DNA of 64,000 bases from Clavelina lepadiformis (lineage: Eukaryota > Chordata > Ascidiacea > Aplousobranchia > Clavelinidae): positions 20,150,001-20,214,000 of the forward strand of contig NC_135240.1 of assembly GCF_947623445.1 (NCBI RefSeq), given 5' to 3'. The notes beneath the pieces are model-generated. The model did not search any database. It saw only the letters and a list, made by a program, of their open reading frames with translations, and was not told the DNA's origin. The first letter of the stretch is position 1, and every line of letters starts with the position of its first letter. This document shows positions 15,101 through 25,337 of the stretch, piece after piece. A program made the position numbers and the translations under genes.

Positions 15101-18100
15101 AATGTTGGCTACAGCCCAAGCGCCGATCAGATGACCTACATTGACCCAACCACAAACGCTTTCTCCAGTCCTCTTATTTTGTACAGTCTTCTGGATGACA
15201 GCAGCAGCAGCAGCGACGACAACAACTTGCTTCCTATATTGGCTCTCACTGGAGGTCTTGGTGGTAGCATGGGGGGAGCTGGAATCGAATCAATTCTTCC
15301 ACTTCTGCTTTTGGGCAACGGCTCCCTCAGCAGCAACGAAGACCTCATCCAAATTCTTGCACAAACCGGTGCATTTGGTGGAACTGGCATCCCTGGACAA
15401 ACCAATCCTTTGGGATCCATTCTTCCTCTTCTCCTGCTGTCTGACTCAGTCGACAGTAGCTCGAGCGATCTCTTAACTCTGTTGCTTCTCACTGGATCTC
15501 AGACCTCGGGCGGGATGGGTGGTCTTGAACAAATCCTTCCACTTCTGCTTTTATCCAACAGCAGCTCTTTGTCGGGAGGTAATGATCTTCTCACCATCCT
15601 CCTACTCTCAGGTGGTCTTGGTGGTGCTGGAACCGACATGAACTCCATCCTCCCACTTCTTTTGTTGAGTAACAGCAGCGGCCTTGGTCTCGGTGATGAT
15701 ATCCTCCCTCTTCTCCTCCTCAGTGGAGGACTCGGTGGTACTGGAACCGACATGAACTCCATCCTTCCTCTTCTTCTTTTGAGTGACAGCAGTAGCTTGA
15801 GCGGTGACGATAACACTCTCATGCTGTTGCTTCTTAGCGGAGGTCTCAGTGGAACTGGAGGAATGAACTCCATCCTTCCTCTCTTGCTCTTGAGTGACAG
15901 TGGCTCCCTGTCTAGTAGCGACGATCTTCTCACTATACTCATGTTGAGTGGCGGTCTTGGTGGTACTGGCACGTCTGGTAAATTAACTTTAATCGATTAT
16001 ATTTGTTTTAGTTGAGTTGTTTATTAATCAGTGTTATTGGACAAGTGCTAAATGAATAAATGCAGCGTAATCTTATTTTTTACTAAACTAGTTTATCTTA
16101 TTTCAGATCTTGAACAACTTTTGCCGATTCTCCTCATTCAAGACTCCGGCTCCAGCAACGACCTCCTTCTTTTGTACGTTTTGGGATTTCTCCAATCTCC
16201 GGTATCAACACCAGTTGATCCATTTGCTGGTGAAATCTTGGGTTAACGCAGATGATGCTCTAACAAACTTAAATTATCGAAATTTGCTTTTTTTATTCGT
16301 TTTCGTTTTACGAATTTACGTTTTTAACAAGTGCCGAAGTCTCCATTCCGCCAGCTAATTTATTTAGTTCACCTCTTTTTCCATAACTTAAGCAACGTTC
16401 TTTTGCGCAAGCTGAAACCCAGACCTATAAGGTACGATGTTTGGTATGACTTGGCGTCATTCAAACGGAGGGATGCAGTGAACGAACGTGCGCTACCGGA
16501 ATGATAATGGAACGTTTTTAATTTTGTTGTCGTTCTTTATGCGTGCAAAGAAATAAAAAATCTTTTATTCTTTCCGTTTTAATCTGCTTGTCTGGGCTTT
16601 ATTAAACTTGATTGGCAATACAATTTTTTAACAAATTTAGGATATTTTGCAAAAAATTGGGGAGGTAAGGATGTTTTTTGTACTTTGATTTTTAACATTT
16701 AGTATGTTCTACACCTGTAAAGCATGATGCTATCCTAAATAGTTGTTTTAAAAATTTTATTGGTTCAGCGAAAACTTGTCAACCATATAGCTCGATTGAC
16801 GATAACTCAAAGTTTTGGGTTGAATTGAATTATTTTTGTTTTCCCCTGGGCATATTCGGCTAGCTCCCGTAATCTCAAAGAAAGTCGAAAATGACCCATT
16901 GTGTTGTAAACACGATGATGATTCGCTTTGTTAATGGATTATTTTGGGCTATGAGAAATTTGCTTTTAATTCTTTACCTTGCAGAATATAACATAAACAA
17001 TTAAAGCAATTAAGCTACAAGTGAGATAAAAGCAGTTAGGCAGTAGGTGATCGCATTGAAGTTATATAGTGGATGAAGACGATAATAATATGCCTTAATC
17101 GATTATATCAGTTGATGCTTATTTTCACTTATTTAATAGAATAACGTTATCACCGGAGTATGTTTAAAATGATCTGAATAGTTTCATCAAAGCAAAAGGT
17201 TGTCGTCTTTTTCCAAACTTACTTCTGGGACAGAATTATCAACGCCCTGACACTTACGTTTTATCCAGGTTTTACTGTGTAGCGTGTGTTGTACCTTTAC
17301 CGCTTTGCACATTATTCTTATCTTATCAGTCATCAATGCTTACGTCTAAGCTGTCACCCAGGTAGCCTATATAAGCCTTGCTATTGTTAATCGTCAGGGA
17401 TGGGTGATCGTTTTCTGTTTCAAATAAAACATTTTAACCAAAAATATTGTCTCTACCTGATGTGTTCCATGCAACGGAACACCGTTAGAAAGAATCGGTC
17501 TGGCAAGGACGGATGCAATAAATCCGTTACGTCTCCAAGTAGGGCCTTGGTCTTATTCCATCCGGTGATGATCTAATTCCAAAATTTTTGGTTTTGTCTT
17601 CTTCTCGATCTTATTCCTTTGATGAAATTCTTACACAGACGCCCAATAACTGGTGGTATTCGTTTTACCGTTATGAAATCAACACGAATCTACTAAAAAC
17701 ACCGCGTGTTAAGTGATTACTAAAAATGCATCTGTTATTTATCACTTTTGTCACGTACAGTCACGTGTTTATAGGCAAACTGTTTTTGGCGAGTTATAAC
17801 GAGCTTTCCGCCGTTTATTGTTACACAAATGTTTCGTTTATGAGGTAATTTTTAGAAAAACTTAACTATAGGATTGTAACATCTTTTTTCGGAAATGGTA
17901 AAACTTAAACAAATTAAATTTGATCGACAAACTGTAATTTTCTAGCACCCTTGCATGGAAGTGTACTTGACTTCGTTTTAATTTTTTTATCTTTTTTATT
18001 GTTTTTACTTGCAGCAACTTGAAGTGATTCGAGAATCAATTTAGAAGTATGAACAAAAAAATTTATGTTTCAGACTGTTTGATAGAGCTCGTTTGTCATT

Positions 18101-21100
18101 GTTTTTTGGCGAAATATTTGATACACGAGTTTTGAAGCATGTTTTTTGTGATATTATCACACGCTGTCAGACATTTAATTGTTTCATTTTTAGCAAACTT
18201 TTGCCAATATTTGATTTTTATTTTCTCTTTTTTAGCTATAGTTCTAAATTACTAAATTTCCTTTCACTTTTCCCAGTTTGTATAAAATTTAACTTGAAAA
18301 ACTTCTAAATCATGACAGGTTACACAGCATTGGCGTTAACATACGTTTTTCTTTGTATATATCACCATAAAAGCGACATGTCATCAAACTTTTAAGTGCC
18401 AGTGTATAGGTTGGGTAATTCTTGTATATTTTGTAGTGTAATGCCGTCTAAAAGGCTTCTTTTGTTTGCTTGAATGGTGCAAACTGTCAGTTCAATTAAC
18501 GATTCTTTTTTTATCAGTATTTCATTTTCAGGTGTTTTTTAAGTGTTGACTTAAGAAAATAACATTGTTAAACTTTCAGCTTTTGAGAACTTATACACGT
18601 GGTTCAAAGCCAATTGCGTGTTCGTCATGTTGTTTCGAGTATTGTGCGGCACTTGTAAATATATTGTGTGAAAAGTGCAATATTACATATACTGTAAGTA
18701 TAGGTATGTTCCACATATGCAGTTCAAAGCTATCAAATTTATTCAGTGTGACCATGTAAACCACCATGTTCAATTATGCCATAAATATATACTGTAATAA
18801 TTCGTTAATAATAACTTGAAACCGTCACTTACTAAGAATCAAAAGTTCACTACTAACTCGTTATCTCGCCGACCATATGGTTTGGTTTAACTTTTATTTC
18901 CGATTGTAGGTTCGGTAATAATTTTGAACGTTATATAATTTTTAACTTACCCGGATAGGATGAGAAACCGGTATTTAGTCTAAATTCATATACGTGAACT
19001 TTTTATCGAGTTTTTGCATCCGATGTATACGTTGAATAATACAGTATTCGGAATATAGAATTCAATCATTTTGCGCACGTTATAAACTGGATATTTTCCA
19101 ATATTTGTTCACTAAAGCGTTCGTTAACTACTTATTTTGTCCCATATAACGGCTTGCGTTAATGTGTAAATTTTATTATTTAGTGACAATTTGTTTTATA
19201 CCATCAGTTAACAAATTATCTTTGATGTTCTGTGATCTCTCTGTAGGTATCTTGCTACATGCTTGAGTTGTACAACGAAAAATTGGTGGATTTGCTCAAC
19301 GTGTCAAAAGGGAATGAAAGCAAACTGGATATTAAAAAAGTAAGACGAACTTTTGTAACATTTGCACTCGCTTTATTAACACCATTTAGCTATCGTCCTA
19401 TACGGTCAGATGTTTGATTTTTATTATACATCAGTTTTAGAACTTTTATTTAAACTTTGAATTTTCATGCAGGACAACAAAGGCATGGTCGTTATCAATG
19501 GAACTGAAATCGTGTATACTGAAAATGCTGATGAACTTTATAAAACGTTTTCTAAGGGCTCCGAAAACCGCCATACTTCTTCCACAAGTCAGTTAACTTG
19601 AAACGTTTTTGATTATCTTTCTGCGTAACTTATTCCTGCAATGTTGTAAACTCGCCTCTTCACCTACGGATATATGTCCTTACTGGGAAGTTAACCATAA
19701 ATACCGGCCGATTTACGTGATAAATTAGCGTGGTATCGTGCTGGTACTTACTATGCTTGTCATTTGTGCGAATAGTGTTTTATCGTGGGACAAATGTCTA
19801 GACTTTTAAAACAGCTTTGAATTGGTAAGACTTATTTATATTATTACTTTTTTTTATACTACTCTGTAAGCATTCAATAAAGCGAAAAATCACAAGAAAA
19901 GTTTTGTGTTCAAATAAAATGACCGTTTTAACAGAAATGAACGATGCCAGCTCTCGCTCACATTTGGTCGTTGGTGTTGTGATTGAGAGCACCAACTTGA
20001 CCACCGGTGCGGTTACTCGGGGTAAGCTGAGTCTGGTCGATCTGGCCGGAAGTGAGAGAGTGGGCAAGACCGGAGCGTCGGCTGGACAACTGAAGGTGGA
20101 CATTGTTTCATAGTTTTGTTTTCATTGACTGTGACAAATATGAATCATTAGAAAAACTACGTTTTAATTCTGATTTAACTATAGCAAACATAAGCGTTTG
20201 TAGCAATCTTGGATCAGTACTTTAAACAACATCCAGTATAAAGGCAAACGACCAGTGGGTCAGCGAGCTACCGTATAAGCTAAACAGAAAAAGTGAATAC
20301 GCTTTTTCTAGTTTAACTACAGTAATGCTTAGTGGATCGAATTTCATTAATCTCTATTTTAAATTTTAAAGGAAGCAAATTCTATCAACAAGTCCTTGTC
20401 CGCTCTAGGTGACGTAATATCCGCTTTATCAAGCGAACAGTCTTTCATCCCATACAGGAATAATAAACTCACCCTTCTCATGCAGGTGCTGCGTGACATT
20501 GTTTTTGCTTTTACCTGTTCCGTTTACTCAGAGTCTATTCTTCACGCTTGTTATAATTCCTTCCGCCTAATTTCAGGATTCTCTCGGCGGCAATGCAAAG
20601 ACATTGATGTTCGTCAACGTATCACCCGCCGATTACAATTCTGACGAATCAGCAATTTCTTTGACGTACGTATTAAAAACGTTACATTGTAACATGTATA
20701 ATATGCAATATTGTGACATATTTAAATTTGACTTGTTTTGTAGGACATATACGTTAAGTGACCCATCTTAAATTGTTAATTACGAAATATCTTGATTTGC
20801 CCAGACACTCCATCTTAATATCACTTTTATGATATGTCCATGGGCCCTTCATTATTTGGGTGAACCTACCGTGTAAAGAAACGTTTCGAACTTCACCTGA
20901 TTTTGTACGCTTTGATGTGCCGTGCAGCGTAATGCGCATCAACTACCCGATAGCTTTGTTTTAAAATAATTCAAATACCGAGACACGGCAACTCAATTGT
21001 GATCAGTTCGCGAAAGGTTACACGCACTACCATTTCGTACAGATACGCATCCCGAGTCAAACTTATCAAGAACGATGCGTCGAAGAATGCGGAGACGAAA

Positions 21101-21166
21101 GAGGTGGCCAGGCTTAAACAGATCATCGCCAAACTCAAAGCTGGCGAGGCGGTCGATGAAACTTAA
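132..21166 (+). CDS. Kinesin-14, KinC/KCBP-like C-terminal motor protein (5' end outside window)
   Basis: A microtubule motor, by family probably minus-end directed. Twenty-one exons join in frame: 132-447, 643-887, 1015-1146, 1366-1504, 2200-2249, 3503-3560, 3714-3766, 4550-4657, 4830-4964, 5928-6017, 7009-7101, 11582-11722, 12015-12186, 12270-12465, 12894-13074, 19247-19339, 19473-19587, 19935-20095, 20372-20485, 20577-20665, 21043-21166 (stop), giving 934 codons. The first ~450 residues are Lys/Glu-rich and disordered-looking, with a coiled-coil stretch (exons 643-1504). A second coiled coil (11582-12186) leads straight into the motor at about residue 578, beginning [11 protein letters not shown], the kinesin-14 neck-motor junction. 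Motor motifs are GQTGSGKT (P-loop), NDASSRSH (switch I), LVDLAGSE (switch II) and YRNNKLT. After the motor comes [20 protein letters not shown], like the neck-mimic/calmodulin-binding tail of plant KCBP and sea urchin KinC. No MyTH4 or FERM domain is visible. The exon at 4550 could end at 4660 instead. Confidence 0.93.
4039..4200. mobile_element. hAT-like transposon end or MITE fragment in a kinesin intron
   Basis: The stretch opens with CAGTGGCCATCAAACTATGG followed by CCCACGGGA, resembling the CAGTGG...TGGCCCRCGGG ends of animal hAT elements. A CCGGCCCG segment near 4153 reads like internal sequence of such elements. I do not see a matching far terminal repeat or a clear 8-bp target duplication, so only a fragment is called. 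Confidence 0.4.
6081..6230 (+). repeat. tRNA-derived SINE-like sequence in a kinesin intron
   Basis: GGTAGTGGTTAGAATCGCAG at 6089 has the shape of a tRNA 5' half with an A-box-like start. It is followed by a tRNA-unrelated body containing GGGCAAGGAGTTAACGATGC, a phrase typical of chordate tRNA-derived SINEs. No clean B box is seen. The call rests on pattern only. Confidence 0.35.
7102..11581 (+). other. 4.5-kb kinesin intron, no supported gene inside
   Basis: The GT at 7102 and the AG at 11580-11581 flank kinesin exons that join in frame. The intron holds a SINE-like piece near 8860 and a Cys-containing open frame of 197 codons on the minus strand (10487-11080). That frame has no family resemblance and no convincing splice partners, so it is not called. 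Near 9190 a short plus-strand string [12 protein letters not shown] resembles a small Cys-rich module but stands alone. Confidence 0.6.
8860..8945 (+). repeat. SINE-like sequence in a kinesin intron
   Basis: GGTGTTGGTTAAGGTGTTGA followed by ...AGAATCACACCTGT resembles a tRNA-type promoter region. A segment of SINE-body type (CATCCTTTCTCACTGGGCTG) comes after it. It shares the GTTAGAATC theme with the piece at 6081. Identity is tentative. Confidence 0.35.
13569..13577 (+). promoter_or_regulatory. TATA box and untranslated first exon of copy 1
   Basis: CATAAAAAG lies about 30 bases before a short presumed 5' UTR exon that ends at a strong donor (CAGCAG|GTAAGA, exon end 13666). The acceptor TTTTAG at 14081-14086 then brings in the leader of the ATG at 14104. 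The same TATA, noncoding exon and short 5' intron arrangement recurs at copies 2, 3, 4, 6 and 7. Confidence 0.65.
14104..16246 (+). CDS. Secreted Leu/Gly repeat protein, copy 1, nested in a kinesin intron
   Basis: Four coding exons (14104-14278, 14403-14741, 14865-15977, 16107-16246) join in frame to 588 residues; all introns are phase 1. A signal peptide ([18 protein letters not shown]) precedes the conserved helix-like [16 protein letters not shown]. Exon 2 encodes the four-cysteine domain (CVRDRDC, LC, HEC). Exon 3 encodes the repeats: Leu runs such as ILPLLLLS alternating with SGGLGGTGT and Asp/Ser turns, with several NSS or NGS sequons. The last exon repeats the style ([11 protein letters not shown]) and ends in Gly. 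It is transcribed in the same direction as the kinesin gene and has its own TATA box and poly(A) signal, so it is an independent nested gene. Secretion is well supported. Function is unknown; an extracellular structural role is inference. Confidence 0.88.
16414..16477 (+). ncRNA. Conserved 3' UTR structured RNA element, copy 1
   Basis: The core is GGTACGATG, a hairpin, then CGGAGGGATGC. The inferred fold is a three-way junction. P1 pairs CCC (16418-16420) with GGG (16470-16472). P2 pairs ACC (16423-16425) with GGT (16431-16433) around a 5-nt loop. P3 pairs GTTTG (16439-16443) with CAAAC (16462-16466) and ATGAC (16446-16450) with GTCAT (16456-16460). The hairpin bases differ from other copies but still pair. 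It lies about 170 nt after the stop codon and about 75 nt before AATAAA. Confidence 0.8.
16552..16557 (+). terminator. Polyadenylation signal AATAAA, copy 1
   Basis: AATAAA lies about 300 nt after the stop codon and just past the conserved RNA element, followed by T-rich sequence. Confidence 0.6.
16560..19246 (+). other. Remainder of the host kinesin intron
   Basis: This AT-rich, non-coding-looking DNA lies between the poly(A) site of nested copy 1 and the kinesin acceptor at 19245-19246. I see no gene, tRNA or clear mobile element in it. Confidence 0.5.
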
Positions 21167-22530
21167 ATTTTTTCACGCATTCACCTTGGTCTTGTGCACT
21201 TAACCTGGTTCACTGTTTTTGTTTAGAATTTAGAATGTTCTGTTCACGCCATAAAACTCATGGCTCGTTCATCAGTGTAGTTCATTGCACCAACCTTTAA
21301 CTTCTTAGAAAGCACCAGTTGGACACTTTTAGAAGTTAATGACCTCACTTTTTATTGGTCGACTGTTTAAACTATAATTACGACCGGTCCAGCTATTTTA
21401 AACATTACGTTCCATTTTAATCTTCATCGCATGTTTTAAAACTGCCTTTCTATTAATGCTTTGTTCCGCAGTTATGCGTGGCTTGCGTTGTACTGTTTCT
21501 AATCATTTTGGGTTTGAAAGTTTCTTCATACAGTATCCTTTTTGTGGAACGCATGTTTTTTGTTTGAATCATTTTTTGCACTTGGCGATTTTATTTCTTG
21601 TCAATATTTTTGATTTCTTCGTTTTCACCACGACTGTGTAGTAAAAGCCACAAGTAGTTACACGTAACCCACGTCAAGTCGACCATGGGTAAAGTTAGCC
21701 TGCAGTATAGTGCCTTCGTAATTTGTTTCCTTTGAAATTGACAACTGTAACTTTGCATTTCACAGTTTTATTGCTGCCCATTTTAAAGAGAATAGTCACA
21801 ATGATAGAATGTACGAATAGTCATGATTATTTCTGTACGTCTAAAATGGTTCAAGGTTTTTAACAGTAGAATTTTTGAAGTTGCACATTCAGACGAGATT
21901 TTGTCACGCTTGAAAAGCACTATGATACGTATGATTGGTTTAAGTATAATTAGGAAAAATATTGTTGTTAAATTTTCCGAACTAATTTTTGTAGATTTTT
22001 CCAGAGAATAATAAACCACGGTCACTATAATGTTGTCACCGAAATACAAAACATCGAAGTAGGCACGAATATTTGCTCAGTCTGTCACTTCTTGAAGTTG
22101 GTTGTAAAACTAATTTTTATGGAGATAGTCCATGACAATACAATACCTGCAAAATAAGAAATGCGGTTGTAGCGCCTGCTTTCAATATTTCAGCGGCAAC
22201 AGCAATCAAGTTGTTCAGCCAAATTTAAACCTAAATGTACTAAGGACCCGTACGCTGGTTCTAGATTATCGCGAGGAATTTTGGGTTGATTTAGGATTTT
22301 AAATATATGACAAAAAGGAGAAATTGAGACCTATATTATCAGAACTTACAGAAAATAGTGCTTTCCACAAATTGAAAACGCTCAAGCCAGGTAAATTCTT
22401 TGTCATCATGTCAAAGTGTCGGTATAAGCACTCGAAAACATAAATATTTACCAATAAATGACTTTTGAAGATTAGAAAGGCGACACTGGAGCTGTTAATT
22501 ATGCCGCGGGTCAGTGCGAGGCTACATAGT
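21167..22530 (+). other. Kinesin 3' flank and spacer before copy 2
   Basis: This holds the kinesin 3' UTR of unknown length and the spacer to the copy 2 promoter. The only AATAAA I noted is at 22010-22015, about 840 nt after the stop codon, which may or may not be the one used. No open frame of interest is present. Confidence 0.4.
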
Positions 22531-22532
22531 AT

Positions 22533-22539
22533 TATATAA
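22533..22539 (+). promoter_or_regulatory. TATA box and untranslated first exon of copy 2
   Basis: TATATAA is followed about 30 nt later by a short presumed exon ending ACTGAG|GTAAGT (end 22596). The acceptor TTTCAG ends at 22773 and starts the exon carrying the ATG at 22788. Confidence 0.65.
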
Positions 22540-22787
22540 GTCGACAAGGGTTTGCGATGACATCATTCATTTGTGCCGTGCGCTAACAATACTGAGGTAA
22601 GTTGTTGCTGAGCAGATGTGTTTGAATATATTAGCGATGCCTATATACTATATATGGATAAGAACCCGACGTCATTAACTTTCGTCATAAGCTTGTTTGA
22701 ATCACTACGTAAAACTAAAGGTTGTCAAATGCAAAAAAGGAAAGCCCTAAATAAAAGCTGTTTTTACTTTCAGCTTGTCATTACAAG

Positions 22788-24971
22788 ATGAATACAATCT
22801 TCTACATCAGCGCTTTTCTTTCGATCGGTCTCGTCTCCGCAATGTCGCCAAAAAAACTCAGCGATGAAGACGTTGCCCGTTTAACAGAGCTTGCAAATAC
22901 CGTGGCCAGTGATACCAAAAATAAAATTTACGCACCCACAAGCTTACCGATTGGACCGGGTGAGTTTCTTTGACCAACTTATAGTATACTTTTTGATAAC
23001 CAGACCATTTTGTTCCTTCTAACCTTATTTGCTTTGTTTAATGAGAAAACCTACCAAATATAACGTAACACAACTTCGATCCGTTCCAACAGATTCATTA
23101 AAAATTTTCATTTTGCTTGTAGGTTGCATTCAGCACAGTGACTGTAAATTGACTTGGAAGTGTAGAAATATTGCAGGAGCTTTAATCGACATCATGAATC
23201 ACACTAGTCATGAAAACGATGTTGAAAATCTCAAGCGAAAGGCTAAGATTACCGGTAAAGAATGTATCAGGCCAATCGTTGAAGTGCTGAATGCTCATCC
23301 AAAAGATGCTGTTGCTGCCAGAATTGTTGAATTGCTGAACAAGCTCAACACAATTATGACAAACGCAGACGTTGATAAGTTCCAGAAGGTCTACCCCAAT
23401 GCATCTGACGTTCTAAAGTTTTCCGCAAATTTTGAAATATCAAATGCGCCGCTTGTAAGAGCAGCAGGTGAGTTGAAATTTCAGAAGAAAATTTGGTTTG
23501 ATAGAACTTAAAACGACATTAATCTGCATCCAATCCATTATTTGCTTTCAGATGTTGCTGTTGCTGATCCCCTTTCCAACCTTTACCTTCTCTTTGCTCT
23601 CAGGGGTCTTGATGACGTTTCACTCGATGCTGAAACGCTAATTCTTCTCTCTCTTTTTCAAACCCAACAGCCTGGAGTAAATTTCGGTTCCAATGCATTC
23701 AACAATCCTTTTCTCTTGTACATCTTGCTTGGAGATAACAGTGGTTCATCTTCAGATATTTTTCTTTTCTCTTTGCTTTCACAAGGAGGTTTGTTCCCAA
23801 CAACTGGAATTCCCCGCCAGAGCACAGTGATCGATCCCAACGCTAATTCATTTTTGTATCCATTCATTCTTTTGACCCTTCTGGATGGTGATTCTGGTGG
23901 CGACGACAATTTACTTTTTTTCTTTCTGCTCAGCGGAGGTTTGGGCGGAACCGGTACAGGAACCGGATTGGAATCCATCCTGCCTTTGCTTCTTCTTGGT
24001 GATAACGACCTTCTTGGCGGAGACGACAATTTACTTCTTATTTTGTTGCTTTCTGGAGGACTTGGTGGAACCGGTACGGGAACCGGACTCGAATCAATTT
24101 TACCCCTTCTGCTCTTGTCAAACGGCTCCCTCGGTGGTGGTGGTGACGATGACAACCTTTTGCTTCTTCTTCTCCTCAGTGGAGGTTTGGGTGGAACTGG
24201 AACAGGAACCGGACTTGAATCTATTTTACCTCTTCTTCTCCTTGATAATAACAGTCTTCTCGGTGGCGAGGATAACTTGCTTCTTCTTTTATTGTTATCT
24301 GGGGGTTTTGGTGGAACTGGAGTCGGAACCGGAATCGAGTCCATCTTGCCATTACTTCTCTTGTCAAACTCGTCACTTAGCGGTGGCGACGACAACAATC
24401 TTTTACTATTGCTTTTGTTTAGTGGGGGTTTAGGAGGAGCTGGCACAGGAGTCGGAACTGGGCTTGAATCTATTCTTCCACTTCTTCTCTTGACCAACAC
24501 TTCTGGTGACAACAATGACCTTCTGCTTCTACTTTTGGCAAGCGGGGGTTTTGGCAGTGATCTAAGTGGAACTGGAGGATTGGGATCTTTGCTTCCTCTC
24601 ATCTTACTCGACGTAATTGACTTTGGAGGTGACAGTGACCTACTCACCATACTTCTTCTCACTGGCGGGCTAACGGGTGGAACTGGTATGTTGTGGAAAA
24701 TTTAATACTAAAATTTAATAATGTTTTAAGCTCACATAAATTTATGGGCTTAGTTAAATTACTCATAGCTAGCGATTACTTGTCTTGTCAATTGTTTGTA
24801 AAGCAACACTAATATTACATTTGATCTGTTTTTAATGCAGATATCAACTCGTTGTTGCCACTTCTCCTTATCTCCGATTCAGGTGATTCCGACACACTTC
24901 TTCTTCTCTTTGTGTTTGGTTTCTTCCAAAACCCAACTACTACCAATCCCTTTGGCGACGTATATGGTTAA
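22788..24971 (+). CDS. Secreted Leu/Gly repeat protein, copy 2
   Basis: Exons 22788-22959, 23123-23467, 23552-24685 and 24841-24971 join in frame to 593 residues with phase-1 introns only. The signal peptide (MNTIFYISAFLSIGLVSA) is followed by KLSDEDVARLTELANTV. The Cys domain reads CIQHSDC...WKC...GKECIRP with the conserved HTSHEND between the third and fourth Cys. The repeat exon starts with the family block DAETLILLSLFQTQQPG and [14 protein letters not shown], then a GIPRQ motif. About six units of some 39 residues follow, each made of a Leu run, [21 protein letters not shown] and an Asp/Asn turn. The C-terminal exon ends DVYG. It is the first member of the array downstream of the kinesin gene. 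Role unknown. Confidence 0.88.
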
Positions 24972-25170
24972 TTGCGATTATGCCTTCAAATTATTTCCTG
25001 ATTTAAACGAGTTTAGGAAAAATCGTAATTTTACTGCGTTTTTTTTAAAAAGTATTTAATTCTTTCTTTCACCACACCTTTACTCGCATAACATTTCGAA
25101 ATATTTATAATAATGCATTGTTGTTATTGTTTTTTTGCCTTTCTTACATTGACATTGTTTATGCAAAAAC

Positions 25171-25236
25171 CGAAACCCAGACCTGTTTGGTACGATGCTA
25201 GACTTGGTGTGCAGCCCTGTAAGCGGAGGGATTACG
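25171..25236 (+). ncRNA. Conserved 3' UTR structured RNA element, copy 2
   Basis: It has the same CGAAACCC ... GGTACGATG ... CGGAGGGAT layout as copy 1. P1 (CCC/GGG) and P2 (ACC-TGTTT-GGT) are kept. P3 starts GCT and closes AGC, but its inner pairing is weaker than in the other copies. Confidence 0.75.
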
Positions 25237-25331
25237 GTAGATGAACAGAATTTCTGCTACCTTTGAGGGCACAATTTTAACAGTAAACCGTTTTTTACGT
25301 CTTTTACATTTGTTTATGCAAAAAAATTGCA

Positions 25332-25337
25332 AATAAA
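25332..25337 (+). terminator. Polyadenylation signal AATAAA, copy 2
   Basis: AATAAA lies about 95 nt after the conserved RNA element and about 360 nt after the stop codon. Confidence 0.6.

Noticed and set aside
23658-24662. Long minus-strand open frame (334 codons) opposite the copy 2 repeat exon, with similar ones opposite copies 1, 3, 4, 7 and 8
   Set aside because: They mirror the low-complexity Leu/Gly codons as Pro/Lys/Ser-rich strings, have no signal peptide or promoter, and do not keep their own repeat logic. They are shadows of the real exons.
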